A stretch of 64,000 nucleotides of DNA from Paracentrotus lividus (GCA_940671915.1 CALNVZ010003426.1:42126954-42190953), one strand, 5' to 3'; numbered from the stretch's first letter, positions 49,361 through 61,194 are shown. The notes: generated by a model not told the origin, from the sequence alone. Translations and numbers: made by a program.

Positions 49361-49519
49361 CTTCATGCCTCTGTTCTTAATTGCATCCTTTTCAGGAAAA
49401 ATACCCCTTATCCATCGTGACCCCCCACTTTCAAATTCATTCCACCGCCTCTGGCATGATAACTTGGGCATAAAATGCCGTTCTTCCAGGTAAACAAATG
49501 GCAAAGTTTGCGCTCGAAA

Positions 49520-49825
49520 CGTCTGATGATGATGATGATGACGATGATGAACAGCATTTATTGGGCGCCATTTCTCTGCCATTACATTCGAAGGCACCTG
49601 GCTCCCATAATATGTACATGTATATTATTCACAAAAATTTCTGGAAAAGATGAGTTTTGAGTGCGGATTTGAAGGTTTCGATGTTGTTAAGTTTACGGAC
49701 TAGAGAGTTCCAAAGACGTGGAGCAACTGCTGAGAGTGCTCTATCCCCATAGGTTTTAAGACGGGTCCTGGGTACTTGAAGTACAAGTCTGATGTAATTA
49801 TAATCATGATAATGGGGCAAAAATC
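49520..49825 (-). mobile_element. LINE 3' end: ORF2 C-terminus plus (ATC)n tail
   Basis: The minus-strand frame at 49820-49629 reads RLVLQVPRTRLKTYGDRALS and VAPRLWNSLVRKLNNIETFK, ending SALKTHLFQKFL. The R-T-K-YGDRAFS...APRLWNSLP...FKSALKTHLF pattern is the standard C-terminus of CR1/L2-like LINE ORF2 proteins in marine animals. A 3' UTR of about 100 bases follows and ends in CATCATCATC repeats at 49522-49545. It lies in the cystine-knot gene's intron, in the same orientation as that gene. Confidence 0.8.
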
Positions 49826-50368
49826 GTATTCATGGCGGCAGTTAAAAAATAAATATTCTAACCACTAAAGTTTTGTTTTAAATATTTCAATTTTTTTTTT
49901 TTTTTTTTTTTTTGCTAGAATATATTATTATTTTGTTTTCATAGGAGTAAAAATAGAATTTTTTAAATTCCTCGTTTTAGGTCAGTATAGGCCTATATAT
50001 CGGAGAATGTTTTAAACTCGCGTTTCGCGCCGCTCCCCCCCCCCATGGAAAATCCTGGATCCGCGCCTGAATGCCATGATCAAAATCGGTCTTGCGTCGG
50101 TCGTGCACCTCTGTGCGTCTTATCTACGTTAGATGTGAACTCATTGTGTCTGACGCAGGGAGGTGTGAGTTTAGTTTACAGGTACTTGGGAGTAAGTTGG
50201 CCGTACTCTTCATAGAGCCACTTCGGAACGCGAGGGAATGCAAGGGAACGCAATGGAATGCAGCAGTTGGCATACAACCAAAGCAGGTTGCGGGACTTGC
50301 AAACCAGCTATGACCATGGCATTAAGAATATAAGCATTTATAGACACATGAAAATACTTATTATTAAC

Positions 50369-50628
50369 CTTGAATAAGCAAGAACCCAGGCCATTGTTTC
50401 AATACATGAGGCGTCGGCGATTCCGTTTCCCCTTGATACTCCATAGCATCTGGGAACACCCTGCGTTGTGTCACCGTCCTGTGTTTGAACGACCGGTCGG
50501 ACGCACCGTGTTACCCAAAACCATTGTCCTTCATAGACGTCTACCTCTTCAGAAAGGAAGTTCATACCCTGGCTGAGTTTTTCCCATCGGCTTATTTCCT
50601 CGCAGGATCTCTTTGTGAAGATTGATTC
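50369..50628 (-). CDS. Internal exon of the same neurotrophin/Spätzle-like growth factor
   Basis: A strong minus-strand acceptor (pyrimidine run ending TTCTTCTCCTCAG) opens an 86-codon frame plus two bases, ending at donor AG|GTTAAT. A Lys-Arg pair at exon residues 6-7 sits directly before SCEEISRWEKL, a plausible proprotein cleavage site. Cysteines at residues 9, 42, 61 and 75 occur in the neurotrophin order: SCEEISRW matches the VCDSISVW region, QWFWVTRC the QYFFETKC region, RCYGVSRG the GCRGID region, and SCIETMAWVLA the YCTTTHTFVKAL region. With C107 and C109 (joined numbering) from the exon at 45229-45334, all six knot cysteines are present in about 121 residues. The C42-C61 spacing (19) is longer than in NGF but resembles NT-4. 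Expected role: secreted dimeric ligand for a Trk- or Toll-type receptor. Signal peptide and prodomain exons should lie at higher coordinates and were not identified. Confidence 0.62.
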
Positions 50629-51332
50629 CTGAGGAGAAGAAATAGAGGGAAGAGATTTAGATAGTTATACTTTTTGACACAAAAGAAGAAGAGAGAAGGA
50701 GAGAGAGAGAGAGAGAGAGAGAGTGTGTGTGTGTATTAGCATTTGTTTTTTGTTTTTGTTTTTTTTAATTTGTTTAATGTTTATCTCCTCATTGCCATAA
50801 TTATACTCGGGATTATGTACTAACTCCCATGCAATTACATGTCGAAATTTCTTTTCACATTAACAATGTTGATCATGTTAATTGTTCTCGTTTTCTGTCT
50901 AACCTGAATATTCTACATTGATAATGACGGATCAAAAACGTCCTTTTGAACTTCTTTTTTTAGCTTAGAAGTAGGGCTCATAATTTTAGGGTTATTATAT
51001 TTTTCACCCGAGCATGCCTTAACTCAACTAAGATTTCAGACTATCAAAAAAAAAAATGGTCGGTGACAAATTGAAGGCCTATGTAGTGTCTTCGCTACAA
51101 AAATAACTCAATAATCATTATCATTATACGAAATCTATATCTTGGAGATGAAAAGGAAATCTTTAAACAGAAAGGGCTTAAGGGCTAGATGATTAAAGAC
51201 AAATGGGATATTCGCTTAACGATTTTATCTTTCAATGTGAAATATCGGCTGAATCTTCGTATAGGCCTAAGCAGATGCTTTAGGGATGTGGACCTCGATA
51301 CGTCAGATGTGAGGTATTGATTATTATTAAGG

Positions 51333-53248
51333 GAGCCTGGTCAGTTTGTCACGGACGGACATTTTGCAAATTTTCAAAGTTTGACAGCCTTTGAAAAGTT
51401 AATTATGATAAATATTGAACTTTTCTGTGTTTTATAGTGAAGGGTACCACTGGATGTGCCAAATGATGGCAACATTTTGTTGCCATGGATACATGCTAAG
51501 AATAGAATCCTTTAAATGTTCAATGTCACGGACGGACGGGATAGAAATGGGTTTCCCGACTTCTCATGACTCTTTTGGCATTTCTATCTAAAATAATTGC
51601 CAATGTTAAACAAATAACATATCATACAATAGCCAAGTAATTTTACTTCGCTGCCATGTAAAAATCATTTTGATGAAAGCTCCAAGTTTTGATTGACGGC
51701 TACAAACATTTTGTCACGGACGGACATTTTCAGTGTCATGGACGGACATTTTCAGTGTCATGGACGGACATTTGGTTGTCACGGACGGACATCATAGGGA
51801 AACTTGCAGAAATCAACTTTTCCGTCAAAGAATATTAAAATTCCAGGGTAATACAATTCAACAACCAATCAGAATGAAGGTTTTAAAGTCAAAGGCGGAT
51901 CCAGGGGGTCCTTCCCACCGAACTCCCCCCCCCTCCCACACCAAAAAAATAAATGAAATAAATAAACAATGAAATGAAATGAAAACCTCCGCACCCAATG
52001 GCTGTTATTTAAATAAGGATGACACATTTGGCGGATGAGGGTCATTTTTTTTCAACACCTACCCCCCCCCCACCCCCGGAGTAATTTTCACTGATGTGAC
52101 CTGAAAATTGTTTTATTGTATGTTTTAGTGTTGTCCTGTAATCCCTGTAATACAATTCAATAAATAATCAGAATGAAGGTTTGCAAGTCAAAACGTGGAT
52201 CAAGGGTGTCCTGGTGGGCCCACCTCACCCTCCCCCCCCCCAAAAAAAAAAATAAATAAAAAATAAAAAATTAAAAAAGGCAAAGCCCTATCCCAAATAT
52301 TTTTTAATTAATTTACTTATTTTTTTAAATAAGGATGACATATTTGGACGTGCGAATGTCTCTTCTTTTTTTCTGCCACCCCCACCCACTCCAAGAGCAG
52401 TAAGTGAACATTTTTGACTGGCGTATCATGCAAAACTTTGTTTTGTCCAAAATCTAAAGTCTTTAAATCCTGGATTTGCGCCTACATGTACATGTATTTT
52501 GTGTGCTATTATAGAGATTTTTGTGCATGGGGGGGGGGGGGGGGGTAATGTACATGATTGTGATCTCATGCTATCTAATTGAAAGAAATTTAGGGTTTAA
52601 TTCAAGATTATTACCTGGAATAATTGAAAATATTATTTCAACCCAAAACCAGTGCAGCATATTGCATTTAAGTACTGATTTGTCCGTCCGTGACAAAAAA
52701 ATGTCACGGACGGACAAGATTTCAAATTCATATGAAATAAAAGTATTACAATTGATAAAAGTATAATTCATACATAGCAAAGGTCTGATAATGGGGAGAT
52801 AGCTTTCCATGATTTTAATTTCGAACAAGCAATAACAAAGGGAAAAAATACTTTTGTTCTGTTTTTTTGTCACGGACGGACATTTTTTGGGTCAAAATGT
52901 TTAAATTTATCGTACAGAATTATTTCCCCAGTTTATAATTTCTATAGTGTTCTTGTTTTGTTTAGAAATACTTTCAACCTCTCTGTATCAGTAAAGAAAG
53001 AATTAAAAAGTTGTGTAGATATTGAACTGAGACTTATTTACTTTTACTGAAAAATGTCCGTCCGTGACATTATTTTTAGGCACCCCCGTAGAAAAATAAT
53101 ATATTTCAAGGGCTTCTCATCATTGCATGTCTCTGAAAATCATATTTTAACAACTTCAGATGTTAGTCTAAATCCTGAAAATACTTTCATCCCCTAAATC
53201 TTAATATGAAATTTTCACCCCAGTGCTCACTCTTAACTGACCAGGCTC
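51333..53248. mobile_element. 1916-bp TIR element with TGTCACGGACGGACA subterminal repeats
   Basis: Perfect 14-base terminal repeats GAGCCTGGTCAGTT / AACTGACCAGGCTC, flanked by AAGG at 51329-51332 and 53249-53252. TGTCACGGACGGACA or a one-base variant occurs about ten times: 51347, 51524, four in tandem at 51713-51793 (22-base spacing), 52681 (inverted), 52702, 52868 and 53055 (inverted). The motif points inward from both ends, as transposase-binding repeats do. No transposase frame; C-rich runs at 52062, 52223 and 52530. Confidence 0.8.
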
Positions 53249-53252
53249 AAGG

Positions 53253-54640
53253 GAATCCATCCCTGAATAAATAGGTATACCCAATCGTACAATTTAATTC
53301 TTCTGTAATTCATTAATCTGCAATATTTCACTCGGAAAAGTTAAAGAAATAAATAAACAAGACAGTGTTATCGTTGTGTATATTCTCCCACTACTACCCG
53401 AGGGCTGCCATTTTCTTGAATATATTACGTACCAATGGACCGGCTTATGTCCAATGGGATATGTTTCTTTAAAGAAGTTATTTAATGCTTAGGAATTGTG
53501 TTACTTCGCAATAACACAAATTATACCTTTTGAATACGACAACAATAGTTTCCGAATGATGTACACTGTTCGTCATAAAGATGGAATATTTTTTTCTGGC
53601 TCCAATGAAGGTTTGTTGCTCCGGCTTTAATTTATTGAATGTGTTGGTCACCACTTTCCCTTTCCAGGATCCTGGCTATATCTTGCACGTTCCGTCAACC
53701 CTTCCCGGGGATTTTTCTTCTAAAAAGTTTGCCACCTCCAGTAGATGGCCATTTTCGTCATTTTTTTCTTTTTATTTTGGGGCCCCCTTTTTGTTTACGC
53801 GACCCACCATTGCGGCCTCAGTCCTACCCCAAGGAAACACGTCTGACGTGTGGAGTTGTTATTGTTCTTTAAGTTAGATCTAGTTATATGGTTACAGGCT
53901 CGATTCGTTTGTATAGGGGAGTGGTCAAAATTTATTTTGATTGGGGTTCAACATTGAATTTATTCATTTTTACACCATGGACATTTTTATTCTTCCCTAT
54001 ATTGTATTGTAACATATCAGCCAAACATAATTCAAAATAAAACATCATCAATAGTTACCATTTACAACCTAGCCATCAAGGCTAAAAAGAAAATTAAGGG
54101 AAAATGATAATAATTAAGGGTCAAAGGTTGTTTTTTATATCTTTTGTTTTTAGCATAAAAGTGAAATAAAATATTCCGAATTTTCACTAATCACACTTCT
54201 TATTCCAACCCCTCCCCTAGACAAGAGACCCAAGCCTTTCCCCATAAATCTAGATTTATCTTAAAAATCAATATAAACACTACACCTCAGAAGAGTTTCC
54301 TAGGGGTGGGACTGAGGGGGCTTGATCGGCCGGGTAAACAAAAAGGGGCCCATAATGTGAAAAAAATGTGGGGAAAAAATGGGCATCATGGGGGTTTACA
54401 AAACATTTTTTGTTTTTTTGTTTTTTGGAAAACAATCTCCGTGAAGGGTTGGGAGAATGTTAAAAATATAGCCAGGGTCCCGAAAGGTAAAAGCAGGGAC
54501 AAGCATATTCAAGGAATTCAAGCCGGAGCAAAATCATGTCGCTATAGCGGGAAAAAAAAATATTCCACCTTTATGACGGACAGAGTATTTTAAATTACAA
54601 GTGTGAAAAAAAAAAATCAGGGACGCACCCAGTGTGGGTT
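53253..54640. other. Unassigned stretch
   Basis: Open frames at 53581-53877 and 54306-54593 show no recognisable domain and overlap low-complexity T- or A-rich sequence. No splice signal I would rely on. Confidence 0.35.
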
Positions 54641-54714
54641 TACTACAGCTTAACTGGTATAGCGCCTGACTAGTAACTAGGAGGTCTCTGGTTCGAATCC
54701 CGATGGTATACTCC
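54641..54714 (+). tRNA. tRNA-Thr(AGT)-like sequence
   Basis: CAGCTTAACTGG fits the A box and GGTTCGAATCC is a perfect B box. An acceptor stem of TTTACTA with TGGTATA pairs at six of seven positions. The anticodon loop CTAGTAA gives AGT, and GCGCCTG...AGGAG matches the Thr-AGT backbone. The anticodon and T stems have mismatches. TTTTT follows, a possible Pol III terminator. It is either a decayed gene or the head of a tRNA-derived SINE. Confidence 0.45.
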
Positions 54715-55014
54715 TTTTTCTGTTTTCATTCTGTGTTTTTTTTTTTTTTTTTTTATTTTTTTTTGCTCATTTTTGCTCATTTTTTTATGTCAGTTTCTCG
54801 GGTTTCATAATTTATTATATAAAAAAGCTGCATCACTTCAGAGTGATCCTCACATATTTACTACAAGTCTGTTTCCATCCTTCGGGTTTATTGCTGGGTT
54901 TCTATAGCGTGTGACCACTCCACCATTGAATAGTTAACGGGTCTCAGGGACGGACCCATCGTATGTTCGCGTAGATCTGTGTATCACCCACACTATTAAA
55001 ATGCTGTGTAAAAA

Positions 55015-55165
55015 AGTGTTGCTTAAAAAAAGCTGTGTAAGATTCTTAAACAATAGTTGATTAAACTTTAAACAACAGGAGTTGTGTAGTGACTTTACAC
55101 AAGAGTTGGATGGTACCTATAGTAAACAGCGGTTATGTAAAGTTTTAAACATGTTGTGTAGTTTC
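55015..55165. repeat. TTAAACAACAG repeat, copy 1
   Basis: AGATTCTTAAACAATAGTTG through GTAAAGTTTTAAACATGTTG is about 90 percent the same as 55440-55562. Both contain TTTACACAAGAGTTGGATG and AGTAAACAGCGGTT. Confidence 0.75.
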
Positions 55166-55286
55166 TTTTGTTTTCACAAAATTTACGTGAGCATTCCAAC
55201 TGAGTGAACATAAATCATCAGGATTATCTGAAGTATAGTAAATACAAGTATCATCAGCATACATAGAAATTGTGCTTTATCTTAAG

Positions 55287-55368
55287 GCAGTGTCGTAACC
55301 TAGTGGTAGTATCACTTGACTGGGGATGCAAAGGGTTCTATGCAATGAGTTCGATTCCCGGCACCGGC
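55287..55368 (+). tRNA. Second tRNA-like sequence with long variable region
   Basis: GAGTTCGATTCCCGGCACC is a good B box and the GTAACCTAGTGGTAG region resembles a D arm. The 5' GGCAGTG pairs with CACCGGC at five of seven positions. The stretch GCAAAGGGTTCTATGCAATG would be an extended variable arm. T8 follows. Poor T stem; more likely SINE-derived than functional. Confidence 0.35.
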
Positions 55369-55439
55369 ACTTCTTTTTTTTTTAACAACTTTCTGTAAAC
55401 AAGTATGTTGTTAAACTGATTTTAGACAACATTTTGTGT

Positions 55440-55562
55440 GAGATTCTTAAACAACAGTTAATTAAACTTTAAACAACAGGTGTTGTGTAATGATTTTACA
55501 CAAGAGTTGGATGATTCCTATAGTAAACAGCGGTTGTGTAAAGTTTTAAACAAGTTGTGTAG
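55440..55562. repeat. TTAAACAACAG repeat, copy 2
   Basis: Second direct copy of 55015-55165. The two copies bracket the second tRNA-like sequence, suggesting a composite repeat unit of about 425 bases. Confidence 0.75.
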
Positions 55563-55689
55563 TTTTTTTTTTTTACACTGCGATTTAACAGTGCGCAGAA
55601 TCCCCATTGGTTTTCCACGTGAAAGCTGAGTTGGTGTCGGGTGCCTGACTTTCCACGTTTTATACTTATAGTGTGAAATAAAGACACTA

Positions 55690-57780
55690 AAACGGATTTC
55701 AAGTTATATAATTTTATTTATTATAGTTATAGGATACAATCTTTCATATTATCTAACTGTGAATCAAAATTAAGTTTTTCCTTCTCCCAAAACTATGCAT
55801 CAGCTTTAAGCATTACAAACGTAACGCAATTAATTTTTTTAAATGTGAATACATACTCTTATTTGAATTATATAGTATGTTTCATTCAATATCTCAAGTA
55901 TAATGACTTAAGTATTTAAATAAATGCATTCAACAAAATTAATGCCAACATAGTGTACTTTATCAGGTAGGATATGACTAGGGACAATCAAATATTTGGA
56001 TTCATATTTAAAAATTAACTATTGAAACTGAAATAAAAAAAAAATCCATACCATTTCGTAACAATTAAGTCTTAATACAAACATGAATTGAACCCAGAAT
56101 ACACCCGCGCAATTTTTAATTCTTAATCCTTGTCCTGCAGAGTGTATGTGGCAAGCCTGTACATGAATAATGGATGATGTGTGTTTGTATGATGTCATCA
56201 GAGCAAAGACAAGTTAAATTTATGATTCTTTCAGGGTCTCTTGAGAATAAGATACCCTTTTATAGACTCAATAATCGTCATATATTGTTGAAAAGACGAG
56301 CAGCATGATGAATACGGTTGAACGAGTTAAGAATGAGAGCTTGGCGGGACGAAAACACTCGACCTTTTCCCCAGTGTAATTGCCGACGTCCGACTTCCTA
56401 ACTGTGATGCCATTTTAAAAAAAAACAACATAAAAGCCAAAATAGAATTTCCCTCTAAATCTACTTGTCCGTTTTGCTTACAAAACTAAGCAAATATATC
56501 CTGCCCGAGAGTGTATTATGCTGCCCGAAACGATGTTCATTGTTCAAATCGCCGAAATAGCATGATTATGATTTATGATCTGATAATGATTATCATTATT
56601 TTGGTCATATGATGCTGAAACGTGCTTTCAAAGAGTACAGCATATAGGATGGTTATTTTAATCTCACAAATATCAGCTCTGATCCTAAATAGTTCGATTT
56701 CCCCAAGATATATAGGGAATAACGCAAATACGACAATCGCAATAACAAACTTTTTTGTCACTGATCTCGTTTATGAAAAAGAAATTACTTGTTTTCAAAT
56801 GTTGTTCGGGCTATTTTTAAATGATATGTCGAACAAATGATTTTGTTTATTGCAGGAAAAATTAAAGGCGATGGCGGATCACGATTAACTTTGTTTGCAT
56901 TACCACGATTAAGAAAAGAACCAAAAAAAAAAGGTATAATTTGTCTTTTTTAGGTCAATTATGCTATTTCATTCAATAGCAATGGTTTGAACAGTTTAAT
57001 TCTAACTGAAAGAATGATTTCAATGATATTGCTACCCCATCAATGCAATGATTATGTTTGAGTGTCCAGAACTACTGGTATATGAAAGTCCAGTGGTTGT
57101 TTTATTAAGGTTGGTTTAGATTTACCATGGTTTCAATTTTGCTTTCATTATTTTGTATATAATTCTTCATCTTAATATTCCTCATTGAAGAAGAGACCAT
57201 GGGAATTAAAAGCAAGAAGATGCAAATGCAGATAATGCTTTTCCGATTAAAACATGACAAAGCAACAAGTGTATCACGGGAACCTTGAACATCGTGGAAA
57301 ATTGAAGATTAATCTCAAAGCACGTATCTATGGTGTCCCAGACCGTCTCCAATTCTACAGCACTCTCTCAAACCTCCATTGTGTTAGAAGTGAGAACGAG
57401 CTTCTTCGATTGAAAGCATAAGAATCGCTTAAATGCTGATCAGATGATAAGATGGGATGAGAGATAAAATGTGATTGCTGGCACAAGCAATTTCTTTTAA
57501 ATAAATTTAATTGCCTTGCATGTCATACCTTAGCATTTGGTCTTTTTATTTTATATTATATTGCAGTATATGCTAATGCTATTTTAGTTTTGTGTATACC
57601 CCCCCCTAGATGATAATAATAATAATAATAAATAAAATGTAGATTTGTTCCGGTTTAAGAAAATATAATAATTGGGAAGATTTTTTCCCTCTCACATCTT
57701 CATTCAGGTATTGCAATATGGGTCAAATCAATAAATAATTTAAAAAAAATGTTTTCTATCCTTTCTACGAGGAACACTAT
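55690..57780. other. AT-rich stretch with one small open frame
   Basis: A 55-codon ATG frame at 57254-57421 (MTKQQVYHGNLEHRGKLKIN start, ELLRLKA end) lies in a locally less AT-rich island. No family recognised. On the opposite strand at 57310-57225 a short frame MFKVPVIHLLLCHVLIGKAL resembles a signal peptide, but no good donor follows it. Confidence 0.2.
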
Positions 57781-57785
57781 GGAAC

Positions 57786-57796
57786 TGTGTGTGTTT

Positions 57797-57835
<39 letters not shown>

Positions 57836-57848
57836 GTGTGTGAGTGTG

Positions 57849-57893
<45 letters not shown>

Positions 57894-57902
57894 TGTGTGT
57901 AT
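57786..57902. repeat. (TG)n microsatellite
   Basis: More than 50 TG dinucleotides with few interruptions. The Cys/Val frame across it is an artefact. Confidence 0.95.
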
Positions 57903-59860
57903 TTTGGGGGTATTTTTGTAGCTAAAATATTTCATATTTCATCCCTCACTTTTCCCATACCAGGAAACCTATGTGGGAATTGAATATCTTAAACAGTCAT
58001 TAAGTTTGAAACAACCTTTGTTGACAGCAGTACGTACTCTTCAAACATGAAGAACATGACTATTCTCGGTCACTATAATGTCACACCTTTCAAAGACACC
58101 AAAGCCATATAATAATATTCCATAAGTAGAAGTAAAAACCTTTGCCTCAGTACCTTGATAACCTTTCCCCGGCATATCCAGTTCCGCGTAATGCGGACTG
58201 GATTGATGGACACAGTGTTATTGGACCCATCGCAGTTTCAGGATAAAGACTGCACAAATACAAACTGTGTATGATGTCATACCCGTCAGGGCGGAAGAGT
58301 TTTGTGTACTGACTTGTCTATCTCTTGAGATGGACTTTTAAAACACTTTTGAGGTCTCATATTTCGCCTCGATAGGTGTGCTTGATGACTGCTCTCAATT
58401 TGATCTGATCAGAATCGAGTCATACGTATATGCAGTTATGTCTTGAGGATAGTACATGATGTATCAACCGATAGGTTCACTGCAACTCGGTTGATTGATG
58501 TAACAATATGTCTTATTGGGTAGGGGAGGGATGGAATAGCAGGGTATAATTGATAAGTTCATGAATATCAAGGACGCGTATCGGAAGTGTGTAAATGTGT
58601 GGAAGTGTGCCTTTTTGTGTTCCATTTTATTTTCCGGAATCTTTTTTTCATCTCTCTATTCCTTTATCTTTACCCATAAAGGTTTGGAGGTAATTAATTG
58701 TTAATAATTGTTAATTGTGACTGGGAAGACGACAATCAACTCTTTCTCGCAATAACGTGTCACATGGTCTCACTCAAATTGGGAGTCACTTTCAAAGTCA
58801 TTTCATTGGCGTCAAATTAATTCTTACAGTGTCAACTTGACATTTCGAACAGGGGGCCTGTTGGCTGTCATCTGATTGAATTAAATAACACGGATTTTTT
58901 TAATCAAAACATTTCACTTTGACTCTCATACTGTATTGAGGTTTAATGCCTTCCCTATGAGTACTAGCGCTGTGATTTGGTTTCGTACGATGGTTTTCCC
59001 CGTTATGATGTATCCGCTTTACCGATATCATGCATCGGCATTAAAAGGGTGGAGGCATTCGTTCATGGAAATCATTTGAAATCACTCCTGATATTTCGAA
59101 ATCTATGGTTTTGGATATAGTCCTATTTCACTGTTGATACATACGTTCAATGGATTTAATTCAGAATATCTTTATTAGGAATGAACGCAAGATTAAACTT
59201 ATCTTTATTTTAACATTTCCATCTTTGAAAGTCGCAAGTTATCTTGCAGAGATGAATTTCCTTTTTTTCGCGTACGTCATTAAGACACGAGACTTCTTTC
59301 GATGAATTCCAGTGCGCATCCATTTAGAAAAAAAATTGTTTGCTCAACCCTAATCAAACACACAGTATGTCTATCCTCAGTAAGTCCCCCACTTTTCCAT
59401 AAGGATCTTGCAGCTTTCTGTGACTTTACTAGGACGGTTCAGGCTTGATCATGGCTCATCGGAACCTTACGGAGTGATTGCTGACATTGTATGGATAGCC
59501 TGTGTGGTATTTCTTGGAGATGATTAGTTCAAAGGGCTATAGCCTTCTAATGTTGGCAAAGCTATCGAGAGATTCGGTGAATTGGAGGACACTGTGTGTT
59601 GATTTCAGTCTTGTCAGTCTCTTGTCTTTGTATAATTGCTATTATAGAGAGGATGAAGGGGTAACCCCCCCCCCCCCGACTCTGTTCTTGACCTGATGAA
59701 ACCTCTCGTCTGCTGTGAGGAGAAGCTACAACATACTAGTGCAAAACTTCCAATGTTTAACATTTAGTAGAGTCCACTATGTAATCTCGTGAGATTTTTG
59801 TGCCAAAAGCAATTTTATTGGCTAACTTTGTCAATTTGGGGGTGCTGAATTCAAAAAAAT
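57903..59860. other. Unassigned unique-looking stretch
   Basis: No repeats recognised. A short open frame after TCTTGCAG at about 59412 (GVIADIVWIACVVFLGDD end) has a hydrophobic segment but no further support. Confidence 0.3.
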
Positions 59861-59879
59861 TTGGTACCAATTTTTTCGA

Positions 59880-60420
59880 CCACGTCTTGGGCCGCCATTT
59901 TGAATTTCAAAATGGCCGCCATTCTGAATTGCATTTTGCATTATATCCCATGTTGTAAGCATTGTAGGAAGTTCAAATCTGGGATAAAAACCTCTTTTAG
60001 CATGCTAAATATTATTTCACATCTTTTCCTTATATTAGGACTTATTAAAACAGGCAGCCATTTTGAAATTCAAAATGGCCGCCATAGCTTAACTCATTTG
60101 TTACTGATATTTCAGTTTACAACACTAAGACAGTTATATTTCTAAGCATATCAACATTTACTAGTTCACACATACATAAAAAGCTCAAAGATTTTCTTTA
60201 GTTAGAGATCATTGAAATTGGCAGCCATCTTGAAATTCAAAATGGCCGCCATAGTATACCAATTGTTTTAATTATAACTCTTTGGACAAGTACTTTGCAA
60301 ATTTAGGATTTCTGTGAGTATTAACATTTACCAGTTTACACATTATTTAAAAGATGAAAGCTTTCGCTGATGGTAGCACATTTGAATTGGCAACCATTTT
60401 GTAATCCAAGATGGCCGACA
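59880..60420. repeat. Tandem repeat of about 165 bases with a CCATTTTGAAATTCAAAATGG palindrome
   Basis: GCCATTTTGAA(A)TTCAAAATGGCCGCCAT recurs at about 59893, 60057, 60223 and (diverged) 60394. The period is about 165. It lies immediately downstream of the frameshifted gene's stop codon. Confidence 0.8.
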
Positions 60421-60651
60421 TAGTTTGATATTTCAAAACACATTTCGTGTTGCAACACTTTAAAAAATATGTGTACATGAATCACTCCAACGAATTCCAT
60501 ACTGTCTGTTGTACATGTCTTCTGAATTACAATATGGCTGCTATATGAGTTACTTTTGAAAGCATACCAATACATATCATGATATCATGATACACAAAGT
60601 TACAATGTTTAAAAAAACATTGAGTGACATTTTCTACAATTTAAAAGTCAC

Positions 60652-61194
60652 CTAGTCAACGTCGTCTGAGCTATTGACATCATAATCCTGTGTGTTTTCA
60701 CAGTCACAGCACTTGCATAGGGCTGTGCACGGCAGGGAGTTCTTCTTGCAGGAACAGTGGCCTTTGCAGTTCTTGCGACACGAGCACTTGACCAATTCCA
60801 TGACAGCCTTCGGTGCAGGGAGCTCCAAGCACTTAGTTGCACAGACACTATTGTCTGGAGACAACTCCCATCCATTCCCTTGAAGTGGAGGCAGTTCCGG
60901 TTGTGAAACTTTGTACCCCTTGTTTACTCGAGCGATAAAGTTTGCTCTCTGGATGTGTGGAATGAAGGCGCCGAGGGTGGGCGGGAGCTTTTCTGCCTCA
61001 AGATTTTTTGCCCTAAATAACTCCCATCTCAGTTCACTCACGTGTCTTGCTTTGCTGTTTTTGCCATACACCATGCACACAAAGTCTTCCAGAATGCTAA
61101 CCACTCTGTCCTGGTTGAATTCATCATCACCCAGCATTTGGAGAGCATGGACTATGTCTGATTCTGATTCAAGGCTCAGGTACATCTTGATCAT
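60652..61194 (-). CDS. C-terminal segment with Cys-rich domain
   Basis: This is the longest intact piece (180 codons) of the frameshifted gene. It contains FVCMVYGKNSKARHVSELRW, a LRWELFRAKNLEAEKLPPTL block, a Pro-rich stretch, and then KCSCRKNCKGHCSCKKNSL followed by PCTALCKCCDCENT. That Cys spacing resembles a CXC/TCR-type zinc-binding module. The segment ends in an acidic DVNSSDDVD tail and TAG. Its first codons overlap the previous segment in another frame, which points to a small deletion around 61190. Zinc or DNA binding is inferred from spacing only. Confidence 0.6.
   Translation of the reverse strand: MIKMYLSLESESDIVHALQMLGDDEFNQDRVVSILEDFVCMVYGKNSKARHVSELRWELFRAKNLEAEKLPPTLGAFIPHIQRANFIARVNKGYKVSQPELPPLQGNGWELSPDNSVCATKCLELPAPKAVMELVKCSCRKNCKGHCSCKKNSLPCTALCKCCDCENTQDYDVNSSDDVD

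Larger units (their letters stand above)
45335..50368 (-). other. Inferred intron of the cystine-knot gene
   Basis: This is the stretch between the donor at 50368/50367 (GT on the minus strand) and the acceptor before 45334. It contains an N gap, a 233-bp duplicated repeat, a foldback tetranucleotide tract, unassigned ORFs, the GCTCGCGCTTCGCGCTCGC array and a minus-strand LINE 3' end. The intron is inferred only from phase agreement and homology of the flanking exons. An additional small exon inside it cannot be excluded. Confidence 0.5.

Noticed and set aside
50092..50313. 73-codon plus-strand frame
   Set aside because: No recognisable domain, built partly from GGGAATGCAAGGGAACGCAATG-like repeats, and no splice or start support.
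56573..56761. Signal-peptide-like minus frame that could be the 5' exon of the cystine-knot gene
   Set aside because: It starts with GTG rather than ATG, has an in-frame stop upstream before any ATG, and no phase-0 donor was evident.
57789..57983. Cys/Val repeat protein
   Set aside because: Translation of a (TG)n microsatellite.
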